A stretch of DNA of 64,000 nt from Salegentibacter salinarum (GTDB lineage: Bacteria > Bacteroidota > Bacteroidia > Flavobacteriales > Flavobacteriaceae): assembly GCF_900168115.1 (NCBI RefSeq), contig NZ_FUZC01000003.1:248001-312000 (forward strand), in the 5' to 3' direction. Of the stretch, positions 27,824 to 36,589 are shown piece after piece (positions within the stretch are counted from its first letter, which is position 1; each line of letters opens with the position of its first letter). The notes beneath the pieces are model-generated. The model worked only from the letters and a program-made list of their open reading frames with translations. It was not told the origin of the DNA and made no database searches. The position numbers were made by a program, and so were the translations under genes.

Positions 27824-29056
27824 ATGAAAAAAAATAACAACATACCTCTAAAAGCTTTTGCCTTGGGAGTGTTATTTCTCTCTCTCAGTACAATGAGCTT
27901 TGCCCAAGAAAAACCTGAAGAAGTGAGGGAATATTATGTTTCATCCCTGATAAAAATAGCCGATCCGGTTTTAACAGCTTTGAGTAAAGATCAACTTAAA
28001 GAAAAAATGCCCATAGAACGATCTCCGGGTGCCTGGGACGATCGCACACACGTAACTTATTTAGAAGCTTTTGGAAGGTTGATGTCCGGTATGGCACCCT
28101 GGCTGGAAATTGGGCCAGACGATACGGAAGAAGGGAAATTAAGGGAAAAATATATTGAACTTAGTGTAAAAAGTTTGGAAAATGCGGTAGACCCTGACGC
28201 AAAAGATTTTATGAATTTTTCAGAAGACCGTCAGCCTTTGGTTGATGCTGCATTTTTGGCACAGGCGCTACTAAGAGCACCTAATCAATTATGGGGTAAT
28301 TTAGAGGAGGAGTCAAAAGAGAATGTAATTGAAGCCTTAAAGTCTACCAGGAAGATAAAGCCTTATTACAGCAACTGGTTACTTTTCACCGCAATGGTGG
28401 AAGCAGCTTTATTAAAGTTCGATGAGGAGGCAGATATGGTTAGAATGGATTATGCGCTAAACAAACATATGGAATGGTATTTAGGCGATGGAATGTATGG
28501 GGACGGACCAAATTTCCACTGGGATTACTATAACAGCTTTGTTATTCAACCAATGATGCTCGATATTCTTAAAACGTTAAATGAGGAAGGAATTGACAAA
28601 GAAAAAGATTTAAAGGAAGTAACACGAAGAGCAAGCCGATATGCCGAAATCCAGGAGCGCCTTATTTCTCCTGAAGGTACTTATCCTCCGATAGGACGAT
28701 CGTTAGCATACAGGTTTGGAGCTTTTCAGGCATTATCCCAAATAGCATTATGGGAAGAACTACCCGAAGAAATTAAACCTGCTCAGGTAAGGTCAGCATT
28801 ACACGCGGTCATAAAAAAACAAATTGAAGCAGAAGGAACCTTTGATGAAGAAGGATGGCTTAAAGTTGGATTCTATGGAAGTCAGAATAATATTGGCGAA
28901 GGCTATATTTCAACCGGAAGCCTTTATTTATGTTCTGAGGCATTTCTAGTATTAGGACTTGAAGAAGATAATGAATTCTGGAGTGCTCCGGCAGCCCCCT
29001 GGACACAAAAGAAAATTTGGAGTGGAGAAGCTATTCCTATAGATAAAGCTGAATAA
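27824..29056 (+). CDS. DUF2264 family secreted protein, putative (alpha/alpha)6-barrel hydrolase
   Basis: This 410-residue protein has a Sec signal (ending STMSFAQ) and matches the DUF2264 pattern: THVTYLEAFGRLMSGMAPWLE, GDGPNFHWDYYNSFVIQPMMLD, PIGRSLAYRFGAFQAL and SLYLCSEAFLVLGL. Such proteins are predicted all-helical (alpha/alpha)6 barrels and recur in pectin and arabinogalactan loci. Some may be classed as beta-glucuronidases (GH154), but I am recalling that without certainty. The conserved Asp/Glu/Arg/His-rich strings (DDRTH, GPNFHWDYY, EGTYPPIGRS) are consistent with an acid-base active site. Placed between GH97 and GH105 with 2-bp and 20-bp gaps, it probably acts on a uronate-containing oligosaccharide. 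Confidence 0.75.
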   Translation: MKKNNNIPLKAFALGVLFLSLSTMSFAQEKPEEVREYYVSSLIKIADPVLTALSKDQLKEKMPIERSPGAWDDRTHVTYLEAFGRLMSGMAPWLEIGPDDTEEGKLREKYIELSVKSLENAVDPDAKDFMNFSEDRQPLVDAAFLAQALLRAPNQLWGNLEEESKENVIEALKSTRKIKPYYSNWLLFTAMVEAALLKFDEEADMVRMDYALNKHMEWYLGDGMYGDGPNFHWDYYNSFVIQPMMLDILKTLNEEGIDKEKDLKEVTRRASRYAEIQERLISPEGTYPPIGRSLAYRFGAFQALSQIALWEELPEEIKPAQVRSALHAVIKKQIEAEGTFDEEGWLKVGFYGSQNNIGEGYISTGSLYLCSEAFLVLGLEEDNEFWSAPAAPWTQKKIWSGEAIPIDKAE

Positions 29057-29076
29057 AAATTTATAAAGATAACAGC

Positions 29077-30279
29077 ATGATTAAAATTAAGACTTACTTA
29101 TTATTAGTTGTTTCAGGGCTACTTATGGCCTGTAATTTTGGAGAAAGCAAGAATTCAGAAGAGAATAATGAAACTACCTCAAATACTGAAGAAAAAGAGA
29201 TTTTACCAGATTCTAAAGAGGAAGTAGAGGAAATTATACACCGTGTGAATAAGCACTGGCAGGATAAGAATCCTGATCACAGCTGGGCTTTTTGGCACGA
29301 CGCCGCTTACCATACCGGAAATATTGAAGCCTATAAAGTGACAGGTGAAGAAAGTTATTTAGAGTATTCCAAGGCCTGGGCAGAAGAGAATGAGTGGATG
29401 GGCGCCAAATCAGAGGATAAAACTGAATGGAAATATAATTACGGGGAAACCGACGAGCATGTTTTATTTGGGGATTGGCAGATTGCTTTTCAGACCTATA
29501 TTGATATTTATATGTTAGAAGGAGAAAACGATCCATCGAAAATTAAACGTGCCCGTGAGGTAATGGAGTACCAGATGAATACTTCTGAAAATGATTATTG
29601 GTGGTGGGCAGACGGTCTGTACATGGTAATGCCCGTTATGACCAAGCTTTACAAAGTTACCGGGAATGAGGAATATTTAAATAAACTGGATGAATACCTT
29701 TCTTATGCCGATAGCATCATGTATGATGAAGAAGCAGGATTATATTATCGTGATGCAAAATATGTTTATCCTGAACATAAAAGTGAAAATGAAAAGAAGG
29801 ATTTTTGGGCCAGGGGGGATGGTTGGGTATTTGCCGGCTTTGCTAAAGTGCTTCAGGACTTACCTGAAGATGCTAAAAACCGAAAAAAGTATGAAGAACG
29901 CTTTAGAACTATGGCTAAGGCTCTAGCTGAAGCGCAACAAGAAGAAGGATACTGGACCAGAAGTATGTTAGACCCAGAGCACGCGCCCGGCCCGGAAACC
30001 AGTGGCACCTCTTTCTTTACTTATGGCTTTCTATGGGGAGTAAATAATGGAATTTTAGCTAAAGAAGAATATATGCCAACCATTAAAAAATCCTGGCAAT
30101 ATCTTACTGAAACGGCACTTCAGGAAGATGGCTCTATTGGTTATGTACAGCCTATTGGTGAAAAAGCCATTCCGGGCCAGGTGGTGGATAAAAATTCTAC
30201 TGCCGATTTTGGAGTAGGGGCTTTTTTACTGGCTGCTTCAGAAATGTATAGGTATGTAAATAACACTCAAAATCCTTAA
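29077..30279 (+). CDS. GH105 unsaturated uronyl hydrolase, lipoprotein
   Basis: This 400-residue lipoprotein (LLMAC, Cys19) has a Glu/Asn-rich linker before the GH105 (alpha/alpha)6 barrel. Recognised motifs are WAFWHDAAYHTGN, WQIAFQTYIDIY, the catalytic Asp179 in WWWADGLYM (YteR Asp143 equivalent), FWARGDGWV and ETSGTSFFTYGFLWG. GH105 enzymes hydrate the double bond of 4,5-unsaturated galacturonyl or glucuronyl residues left by lyases and release an open keto-sugar. Its presence implies a polysaccharide lyase upstream in the pathway. The only lyase-like gene in the window is the BNR propeller. It ends the plus-strand region B run at a convergent hairpin. Confidence 0.9.
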   Translation: MIKIKTYLLLVVSGLLMACNFGESKNSEENNETTSNTEEKEILPDSKEEVEEIIHRVNKHWQDKNPDHSWAFWHDAAYHTGNIEAYKVTGEESYLEYSKAWAEENEWMGAKSEDKTEWKYNYGETDEHVLFGDWQIAFQTYIDIYMLEGENDPSKIKRAREVMEYQMNTSENDYWWWADGLYMVMPVMTKLYKVTGNEEYLNKLDEYLSYADSIMYDEEAGLYYRDAKYVYPEHKSENEKKDFWARGDGWVFAGFAKVLQDLPEDAKNRKKYEERFRTMAKALAEAQQEEGYWTRSMLDPEHAPGPETSGTSFFTYGFLWGVNNGILAKEEYMPTIKKSWQYLTETALQEDGSIGYVQPIGEKAIPGQVVDKNSTADFGVGAFLLAASEMYRYVNNTQNP

Positions 30280-30335
30280 CTATAATATTGAAATGTTTTC
30301 AATGGATATTAAAGGAATCTAATTTGTTAGCTAAA

Positions 30336-30365
30336 CTTACAGGAGTTTTCCATTACTCCTGTAAG
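30336..30365. terminator. Bidirectional terminator hairpin between convergent GH105 and esterase-GH43 genes
   Basis: A perfect 11-bp stem CTTACAGGAGT/ACTCCTGTAAG has an 8-base loop and is followed by CTTTT on the plus strand. The right arm overlaps the last codons and stop of the minus-strand gene. It serves the convergent ends of both operons. Confidence 0.8.
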
Positions 30366-32155
30366 CTTTTCAAGACTTCTGCCGGTACTTTTAATATACT
30401 CCCGTGTCGAATATCTTCAGGAAAGCTAACTTTATCTGAAATATCTTCCCAGTTTTCCAGGTCGTTTGATCGTACTGCACCGAATTCTTTTTCAATATAC
30501 TTATCAAAGAAAACCAGGTATTCATCCCTTATCTTAACTGAAGTTGGTCCTTCTGCCCAATACTCACCGGTAATAGGTTCACTAGCTTTGCTATAAGGGC
30601 CTTTCAGATTGTTGGCGGTAGCAATCCTGATATTTTTCTCAGCAGGTTCACGCGTTTCATCTTTCAGAAACATCACAAACATATCTTCATACTCTTTAAT
30701 GCTTGCATCAATAACGTTGAAGCCGGGCTCATATAAAATCTTCGTGTCGCTAAAATTTTTAAAATCCTTAGTGCTTACATAATACATTCGGTGATTATAA
30801 CCGTCGTCGGCATCAATTTGGGTTTCACGAAACTTTCCTTTTATAGTTGTTGCCCAGTAAATGATGTATTCTTCGTTTTCTTCGTCGTAGGTAACTTCGG
30901 GCGCCCAGGTATTTCTTGCATTTTCTTCGTGTTCCATTACAGGAATATATTGCTGATCACTCCAATTGATGAGATCTTTAGAAGAAGCATAACCAATTCC
31001 TTTTTCGGTCCAGCCAACCGTCCATACCATATGATATTTTCCGTCTCCGCCTTTTATAATACAGGGGTCGCGCATTAGTTTTTCATTCCCTAATTCTGGT
31101 TTTAAAAAAGATTTTCCATTATTTAAAGCTTTCCATGTGTAGCCATCATAGCTATAGGCCAAGTGAAGGCCATCTTCGCCATTTCCGGTGAAATAAGAAA
31201 AAACCATAGGTTTGTTTTGAATCAGGTGGTGCTGATCCAACCATTTTTCAAGATTGTTTGGCCAAAATGTATTTGTTCCTTTTTTCCCTAATCCGAACCC
31301 ATGACCGCCATCTTCAAATATGTGCATCTCCACAGGAACGTTATTAGCTTTTAAAGCTTTATAATATTCCAGACTGTTTTCTACCGGAACAGCTTTATCA
31401 TCGGTAGCGTGCACCAAAAAAGCAGGAGGTGTCTCGGCTGTCACGAGGTTTTCATTCGAAAAATTCTTTATTAGGTCTTCTTTTGCATTTTCTCCTAGTA
31501 AACTCTCCTGAGAACCTTTATGGGTTAACTTATCTTCCATTGAAATCACCGGATATATTAGAATACTGAAATCCGGCCTTCCTGAAACTACCTGGTCCTT
31601 TTGAACAATTTTTTCATTAAATCTAGTTGAAAGACTCGCCGCCAAATGGCCGCCTGCTGAGAAACCTAAAACCCCTATTTGATCTGGATTGAGGTCCCAT
31701 TTCCCTGCATTTTTTCTGATAAACCGCATAGCCTGTTGGGCGTCGGCTAGGGGAGCAAGCCTCTTATCTTCCATTATTTCATCAGAAGGAAGCCTGTAGT
31801 GTAAAACAAAAGCATTCAGCCCTAACGAATTAGCCCATGTAGCAACTTTTCTCCCCTCTTTTTCTACCGAAAGATGAGAGTAACCTCCCCCGGGAAGAAT
31901 TAAAATCGAAGCATTATTTGGGTTTTCAGCCTTAAAAATTTTTAATTCTGGGGTAACTACTTTGGAAATCCCGGTAACTACACCGGCCTCATTTTTATTT
32001 TCAATTTGTGTATAATCTTCTGCCAAAATTGCCCCCGGAATCTCTCCTTCCCAGATTTCCACAGATTCCTGAGCATAAAAGGTTGGGAAACAAATAAGGT
32101 TTAAGAGTATAGCCAAATGGAATACTCTTAAACCCTGTCTGGTTTGATATTTCAT
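30353..32155 (-). CDS. Alpha/beta-hydrolase esterase fused to GH43
   Basis: This 600-residue secreted protein has two enzymes in one chain. Residues ~35-310 form an alpha/beta-hydrolase carbohydrate esterase: oxyanion motif LPGGGYSH, nucleophile Ser166 in GFSAGG, Asp252/253 in HATDDKAVP and His285 in GGHGFG. Residues ~318-600 form a GH43 propeller with Asp363 in MRDPCII, Asp483 in NVIDASI and Glu535 in WAEGPT. Both triads look intact. The esterase half resembles acetyl- or feruloyl-esterases of the BD-FAE type. The pairing suggests that an ester group must be removed before or during release of an arabinofuranosyl or similar residue. It follows the GH105 gene on the same strand across a 122-bp gap with two hairpins. 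Confidence 0.85.
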   Translation of the reverse strand: MKYQTRQGLRVFHLAILLNLICFPTFYAQESVEIWEGEIPGAILAEDYTQIENKNEAGVVTGISKVVTPELKIFKAENPNNASILILPGGGYSHLSVEKEGRKVATWANSLGLNAFVLHYRLPSDEIMEDKRLAPLADAQQAMRFIRKNAGKWDLNPDQIGVLGFSAGGHLAASLSTRFNEKIVQKDQVVSGRPDFSILIYPVISMEDKLTHKGSQESLLGENAKEDLIKNFSNENLVTAETPPAFLVHATDDKAVPVENSLEYYKALKANNVPVEMHIFEDGGHGFGLGKKGTNTFWPNNLEKWLDQHHLIQNKPMVFSYFTGNGEDGLHLAYSYDGYTWKALNNGKSFLKPELGNEKLMRDPCIIKGGDGKYHMVWTVGWTEKGIGYASSKDLINWSDQQYIPVMEHEENARNTWAPEVTYDEENEEYIIYWATTIKGKFRETQIDADDGYNHRMYYVSTKDFKNFSDTKILYEPGFNVIDASIKEYEDMFVMFLKDETREPAEKNIRIATANNLKGPYSKASEPITGEYWAEGPTSVKIRDEYLVFFDKYIEKEFGAVRSNDLENWEDISDKVSFPEDIRHGSILKVPAEVLKSLQE

Positions 32156-32185
32156 AATTTTATTTTTGATAATTCATCAAAATTA

Positions 32186-32224
32186 CTCAATAATTGAGAT
32201 TTAAATGCTCCGAGGCTTGCCTCG
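32186..32224. repeat. Two small palindromes in a 122-bp intergenic gap
   Basis: CTCAATAATTGAG (32186-32198) and CGAGGCTTGCCTCG (32211-32224) are near-perfect dyads. A partly similar string, AATGCTTCGTGAGCTTCCTCCGAGG, follows at about 32248-32273. This may be a dispersed REP-like intergenic element or a processing/attenuation hairpin between two cotranscribed genes. Confidence 0.45.
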
Positions 32225-32277
32225 AAGATTAAATAATGGTTCTCATTGAATGCTTCGTGAGCTTCCTCCGAGGTAGT

Positions 32278-33408
32278 TTACTCCATTTTATAAATTTCGG
32301 TACCGGCAAGTAAAAATAATCCCAGTCCATAATCTTCAAAATCTGGTACCTTATCGTAAGAAAGTGGCTGGCCGTCTTTAGGTTCTTTTCCCGTAGATTG
32401 AACATACCCTAGAAAACCATTTTCGTGAAGTGCATCGTCGATCATTGCGTTCCAGGCTTTTTCAATTATTGGTGTATATTTTTCTTCATCAAGTAAGCCA
32501 TTATTAACGCCGTATGTCATACCATACACAAATGATGCTGTACCGGAGAGTTCTTTTCCGCCATAATGATCTTCATCGTGGAGACTCACATTCCAAAAGC
32601 CATCTTCACGCTGAACTTTGGCTAAAGCTTCGGCCATAACTTGAAGGTCTTCAATATATTGATCACGATGCTGAGCGTCTTCAGGAATAATATCCAATAC
32701 TTTTGCCAGGGCTACAATTACCCACCCATTACCACGACTCCAGTAAGAATCTTCTCCGTTTGGTTCGGTATAAGGTGGGTCAAAATCGGCATCTCGCCAC
32801 CATAATCCATCTTCTGGATTAAACAAACCATTTTCCCCCTCTATATCTCGAGAATACATATACATTTTATGCATTTTTTCAAAATAGCGTTCATCGTTTT
32901 CCAAAACTCCTAATTTAGCAAAAACAGGCATTCCCATTTGAATGGCATCAATCCAATCCCAATCTCCATTTTGGGGAGTATGTAAGAACTTCTGCATTGC
33001 AGCCCGGGTATTTTTAAGTTTTTCAGGCTTTGGCTCTAATTGGTAAAGATCAATATAGGTCTGGGCAGCACAATAGTCGTCGGCATTTCGGGTTATATTT
33101 TTGCTTCTAAATCCCCAGTCGTGAAATTCTGCCCAGTCGAGGGCATAATTATAATAATCTTGTTTTGGATAGATTTCGTGTAATGCCATAAGACCTTCGT
33201 AATATACGGCCCTCGTCCATATGTGGCTTGGACGTTCCATATTTGTAACGATAGTTTTTCCAACATCAGGCCATTTTTCCATAAAGTATTTATTGGCCAA
33301 TTCTATTTGACTTAAGACTTCATCTCTATCTAAATCTATAGATTGTTGAGCAAAGGAACTTGCACTAATAAAAATGACGAGGTAGGCGAGTAAAGAATGT
33401 TTTTTCAT
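32278..33408 (-). CDS. GH105 unsaturated uronyl hydrolase (second copy)
   Basis: This 376-residue protein has a Sec signal ending in SASSFAQ and no lipobox, unlike the other GH105 here. The (alpha/alpha)6 motifs are HIWTRAVYYEGLMAL, YCAAQTYIDLY, catalytic Asp154 in DWIDAIQMG, YWSRGNGWVIVALAKVL and ELSGTASFVYGMTYG. It should hydrate unsaturated galacturonyl-rhamnose or glucuronyl-rhamnose products in the periplasm. The adjacent GH106 rhamnosidase then could remove the exposed rhamnose, which is the alternating pathway for rhamnogalacturonan oligosaccharides. It lies 34 bp after GH106, so it is probably expressed from the promoter at 36.24 kb. Confidence 0.9.
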   Translation of the reverse strand: MKKHSLLAYLVIFISASSFAQQSIDLDRDEVLSQIELANKYFMEKWPDVGKTIVTNMERPSHIWTRAVYYEGLMALHEIYPKQDYYNYALDWAEFHDWGFRSKNITRNADDYCAAQTYIDLYQLEPKPEKLKNTRAAMQKFLHTPQNGDWDWIDAIQMGMPVFAKLGVLENDERYFEKMHKMYMYSRDIEGENGLFNPEDGLWWRDADFDPPYTEPNGEDSYWSRGNGWVIVALAKVLDIIPEDAQHRDQYIEDLQVMAEALAKVQREDGFWNVSLHDEDHYGGKELSGTASFVYGMTYGVNNGLLDEEKYTPIIEKAWNAMIDDALHENGFLGYVQSTGKEPKDGQPLSYDKVPDFEDYGLGLFLLAGTEIYKME

Positions 33409-33442
33409 AATTTAAAAATGTATTTTTTATTAATTATTTGCT

Positions 33443-36184
33443 TTAGTTTTTATGCAAAGGAGTAAGGGTTAGAGTGTCTAAAAGACCTGAAGGCATAGGA
33501 TCCCATTTAGTGGCATCAAATTCTTCATAATCTTTATTTACCATATTTATTTCGTGGAAAATTTTCCATTCCTCGCCACGAATTTCCATATCTCTAACGC
33601 GATTAGCAGCCAGATTGGTTACTTTAATTTTTATTTTGTTAATTCCTTCAAGAAGATCTCCTGTTTTTAGTTTGAATGGTGCTGCCCAGGCTGTTCCAAT
33701 GTATTCTTCGTTTATGTAAACTGAAGCACTTTCCCTTACATCTCCCAGGTTAAGCTCCCAATTATCAGCATCAACATCAGGTTTTTCAAAAGTAGTTTCA
33801 TAAATTCCTGTTCCCGAAAATGCTTCGGCTTTTTCTCCTAAACCGGTCCAGGATTGCATTTCCTCTATTTTCTTTGTTTCAGGGATTTCAGGACCGCCAT
33901 TTTCAAAAGATAAGGTCCATTTACCTGTAATATCGTAAGATTCTTTTCCAGGTTCATAATAAAACCAGGCTTGTAATTCTTTTTCAAGTCCTGTTTTTAT
34001 AAAAAATGATTCACCCGATTCTATTTGTACTCTCACCATAGTTCTGCCATTTTCTATTTTAGAATCGGCTTTCCCTGCTTCGCCGGTTAGCGGGTCAAAC
34101 AGCATTATTTCATCTGAAGTTGTTTGTAGTGGAATATATTGATCTATGGATTTTGAAGTATGGTTTACCAGAAAGTATATTTTGTTGTTACCTAATTTCC
34201 TTCTAATGAATTTCAATCCCGTATTTACCAAATCTTCAGGAAGAACATTAACAGTTTTCAGATCTTCTGGAAGGTTATTAAGTTTAGTAATTTCAATGTT
34301 GTTTTCATCAATAATTTTTTCTATTCTCGTAGTCCTTTCTTTGTAATTATGATATCCAGGAGCGGTTTCAGGCAAACCGGTAAATACAATATGTGCTCCA
34401 TTATTTTTTAACTCAATTAATTTTTCTAAAGTTTCTATGGGCATATTTTTACTTGCAGGAACAATTAAACTTTTGAAGCTGCCTCCAGGTAATTTAATTT
34501 TACCGCCTTCAGCACTGGCTCTGTGGATAAACCTATCAGAAATAAAATCTGTGGCATATCCATTATCCATTAAATAATTAGTGGTTTCATAAAAAGATGT
34601 ATCGTGAAGCCATTCATCCAGGGAATGGATTTTTAACTGAAAAAACAGATTTCCTTTATAAAAATTATCCCAAACATCGTGAATGGGCCAATAAAGAAGT
34701 GTTTCATTGTCGGCTTCCCCGGCTTGCAACATAGATTGAGAGTTTTCTATATAGGTAAAGAGTTCGGGGGCATCCTGCCAAATAGTATTATTAGGACTAA
34801 AGTTTACCGACGCATAAAATTTCCATCCCGGCCATTTTGCGCGGTCAGGAGAATAGGTGGTCCCGTGTAAGAAAATATGATTTATTCCATTTAGGAATAG
34901 CTCTTCTACTTCGGGTTTAGCGTGTGAAAGTGCCGTTTTAAAATGATCCCTAAGCCAGGTAAATGTTTCTGAAGAAGTTAATGGTTTGCCGGCAATATGC
35001 GCCGCAGAGGATGAAAATTTAAGCATAACAGGATCTGCATCCCCTTCTCTTATATCTTCTTTTTCTCTTCTCAATCCTGGGATATCAAAGGGCATTGAGC
35101 CGAAAGTTTCACATTCAGGAATATCGGCCGAAGCATACATATCTATTAAATTTCCCGGGGAACCATGTGCCTGTAATCTTGTTTTTAATCCTTTTTCGTT
35201 GGCCCATTCCGTCCACGGAATATTGAAATCTTCCAATAATAAATCGGAAATAGTTTCCCGGTAATCGCTTTTAACCCTATTTCCTTCTTCCGACCTATTA
35301 TCTTCTAAAAGAAGATGAAGTTTTGTTTTAAGGTTGTAACCTCTTCTAGATTGAAATTCTTCAAAAAAATCAGGAGTAAAATCGGTGGCATATACTTCGT
35401 AACTATCGTTAAATACACTTCTGGGTTTATGCGAAATTTTATCAAAAGCTTTATCAAATGGTTGTATGTATTGATTTAAAGCCTCGTGCGAATAATGATC
35501 TACAGTAAAGCCTTCTCCTCCCGGGGCCGCTCTTTTAACCTGTTGGCCGGTTTTACCCGTAAACACAGCAATAACTTTATGATCCTGGCCTTTAGATTTC
35601 CAATTTATCGAAGCATCTTTTTTTACTTTATGCGTGATGTCTATGTGTTTCCCTTCTTCATTAAAAGCTACTAAATATTTAAGTTTAGCAGTGGTTTGAT
35701 CTCTTTCGTCTTTAGGTTCAATCTTTTGTTTTAATCGTTCTCCTTTCTTTATTTCGTAAGTTCTTGTTACCAGTTTGGTCGCGGCATGTTCCTGATCTAC
35801 TTGTGGGCCGCCATAAGGCCATCCCGTTCCTAGAACCATATCAACCCCCATTTCAAGACTATCGGCTGTTTTAATGGTATAATCCAGGATTTCCAGATAT
35901 TCAGGAGATAAAAAATCTAAATAATTATCCTCTTCTCCTTTCACTCCATAGATAGGTGTGATTTCTACGCCTCCAATTCCTGCTTTATGCAGTTCGATTA
36001 GATTTTGCTTTACATTTTTCTTATCAATTGCACTGCCCATCCACCACCAACGGGTCCAGGTTTTAGTGGTTATATCAGCTTTTTGCCAGGTAGTTTCTAG
36101 TAGTTGATCATTAGGGTTTTCCTGAGCGTATGTAGGTAAAAGACATAACGCCAAAAGTGGAAGAAAAATAAGTTTATTGAACAT
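33443..36184 (-). CDS. GH106 alpha-L-rhamnosidase
   Basis: This is a 913-residue secreted enzyme. A TTG start would add 15 residues, but the ATG at 36184 gives the clean signal MFNKLIFLPLLALCLLPTYAQ. GH106 signatures are TRWWWMGSAIDKKNV, GIGGVEITPIYGVKG, VLGTGWPYGGP, FNDSYEVYATDFTP, LTSSETFTWL and NGINHIFLHGTTYSP. A C-terminal jelly-roll domain (~770-900) carries YETTFEKP and RDMEIRGEEW. GH106 enzymes release alpha-L-rhamnose from rhamnogalacturonan fragments. A regulatory site of the type shared with susC3 and rhaEW lies 56-104 bp upstream, linking it to rhamnose use. Confidence 0.93.
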   Translation of the reverse strand: MFNKLIFLPLLALCLLPTYAQENPNDQLLETTWQKADITTKTWTRWWWMGSAIDKKNVKQNLIELHKAGIGGVEITPIYGVKGEEDNYLDFLSPEYLEILDYTIKTADSLEMGVDMVLGTGWPYGGPQVDQEHAATKLVTRTYEIKKGERLKQKIEPKDERDQTTAKLKYLVAFNEEGKHIDITHKVKKDASINWKSKGQDHKVIAVFTGKTGQQVKRAAPGGEGFTVDHYSHEALNQYIQPFDKAFDKISHKPRSVFNDSYEVYATDFTPDFFEEFQSRRGYNLKTKLHLLLEDNRSEEGNRVKSDYRETISDLLLEDFNIPWTEWANEKGLKTRLQAHGSPGNLIDMYASADIPECETFGSMPFDIPGLRREKEDIREGDADPVMLKFSSSAAHIAGKPLTSSETFTWLRDHFKTALSHAKPEVEELFLNGINHIFLHGTTYSPDRAKWPGWKFYASVNFSPNNTIWQDAPELFTYIENSQSMLQAGEADNETLLYWPIHDVWDNFYKGNLFFQLKIHSLDEWLHDTSFYETTNYLMDNGYATDFISDRFIHRASAEGGKIKLPGGSFKSLIVPASKNMPIETLEKLIELKNNGAHIVFTGLPETAPGYHNYKERTTRIEKIIDENNIEITKLNNLPEDLKTVNVLPEDLVNTGLKFIRRKLGNNKIYFLVNHTSKSIDQYIPLQTTSDEIMLFDPLTGEAGKADSKIENGRTMVRVQIESGESFFIKTGLEKELQAWFYYEPGKESYDITGKWTLSFENGGPEIPETKKIEEMQSWTGLGEKAEAFSGTGIYETTFEKPDVDADNWELNLGDVRESASVYINEEYIGTAWAAPFKLKTGDLLEGINKIKIKVTNLAANRVRDMEIRGEEWKIFHEINMVNKDYEEFDATKWDPMPSGLLDTLTLTPLHKN

Positions 36185-36239
36185 TAAGTAAAGTTTAAAC
36201 CTTGGTGGATTTACTGTATTAAGAACCAATATTAATTTA

Positions 36240-36288
36240 TAAAAATAAATATTAAGCGTTTAGCAGGTATCCTGTGCCGTCCTGTAAA
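36240..36288 (-). promoter_or_regulatory. Shared operator plus minus-7 element for GH106 (site 1)
   Basis: On the minus strand, ACAGGACGGCACAGGATACC (from about 36285) is followed, 19 bases after ACAGGATAC, by TATTTTTA (36247-36240). That is one base off the Bacteroidota TAnnTTTG element. The geometry is identical to sites 2-4. It implies transcription start about 50 bp before the GH106 ATG. Confidence 0.65.
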
Positions 36289-36503
36289 ATAGATAATTCA
36301 TTATGAAAATTTAGCGGTACTTAATTTCAATAATTCATGCAGTAAAAAATACTGAATTATTCGATAGATATTTCTTCTTAAACTAACGTTAAGGAAAGAG
36401 CTGTATACCTTTATAATAATTTGCCAGGTCTGTAAAAATTTTATTCAAAATATGTGTAAAACAAGCATTATTGGCAGATAATTTAAATGATTTGTAAAAA
36501 AAT

Positions 36504-36549
36504 GCAGTACAGTACAGGATACCTAAGCATAGAAAAGCAAATATATTTG
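36504..36549 (+). promoter_or_regulatory. Shared operator plus minus-7 element for susC3 (site 2)
   Basis: GCAGTACAGTACAGGATAC (36504-36522) is followed after 19 bases by TATATTTG (36542-36549), a perfect TAnnTTTG. It matches site 3 before rhaEW at 18 of 19 bases. Predicted leader is about 35 bases. Confidence 0.75.
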
Positions 36550-36589
36550 AATGTTAATATTTTGTAAACACATAAACTCAATTAATTAT

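Larger units (their letters stand above)
36185..36589. other. Divergent promoter region between GH106 and susC3
   Basis: This 405-bp AT-rich gap is framed at its two ends by oppositely oriented copies of the shared operator/promoter module. The central 200 bp shows no ORF, hairpin or other signal that I can support. Confidence 0.6.
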
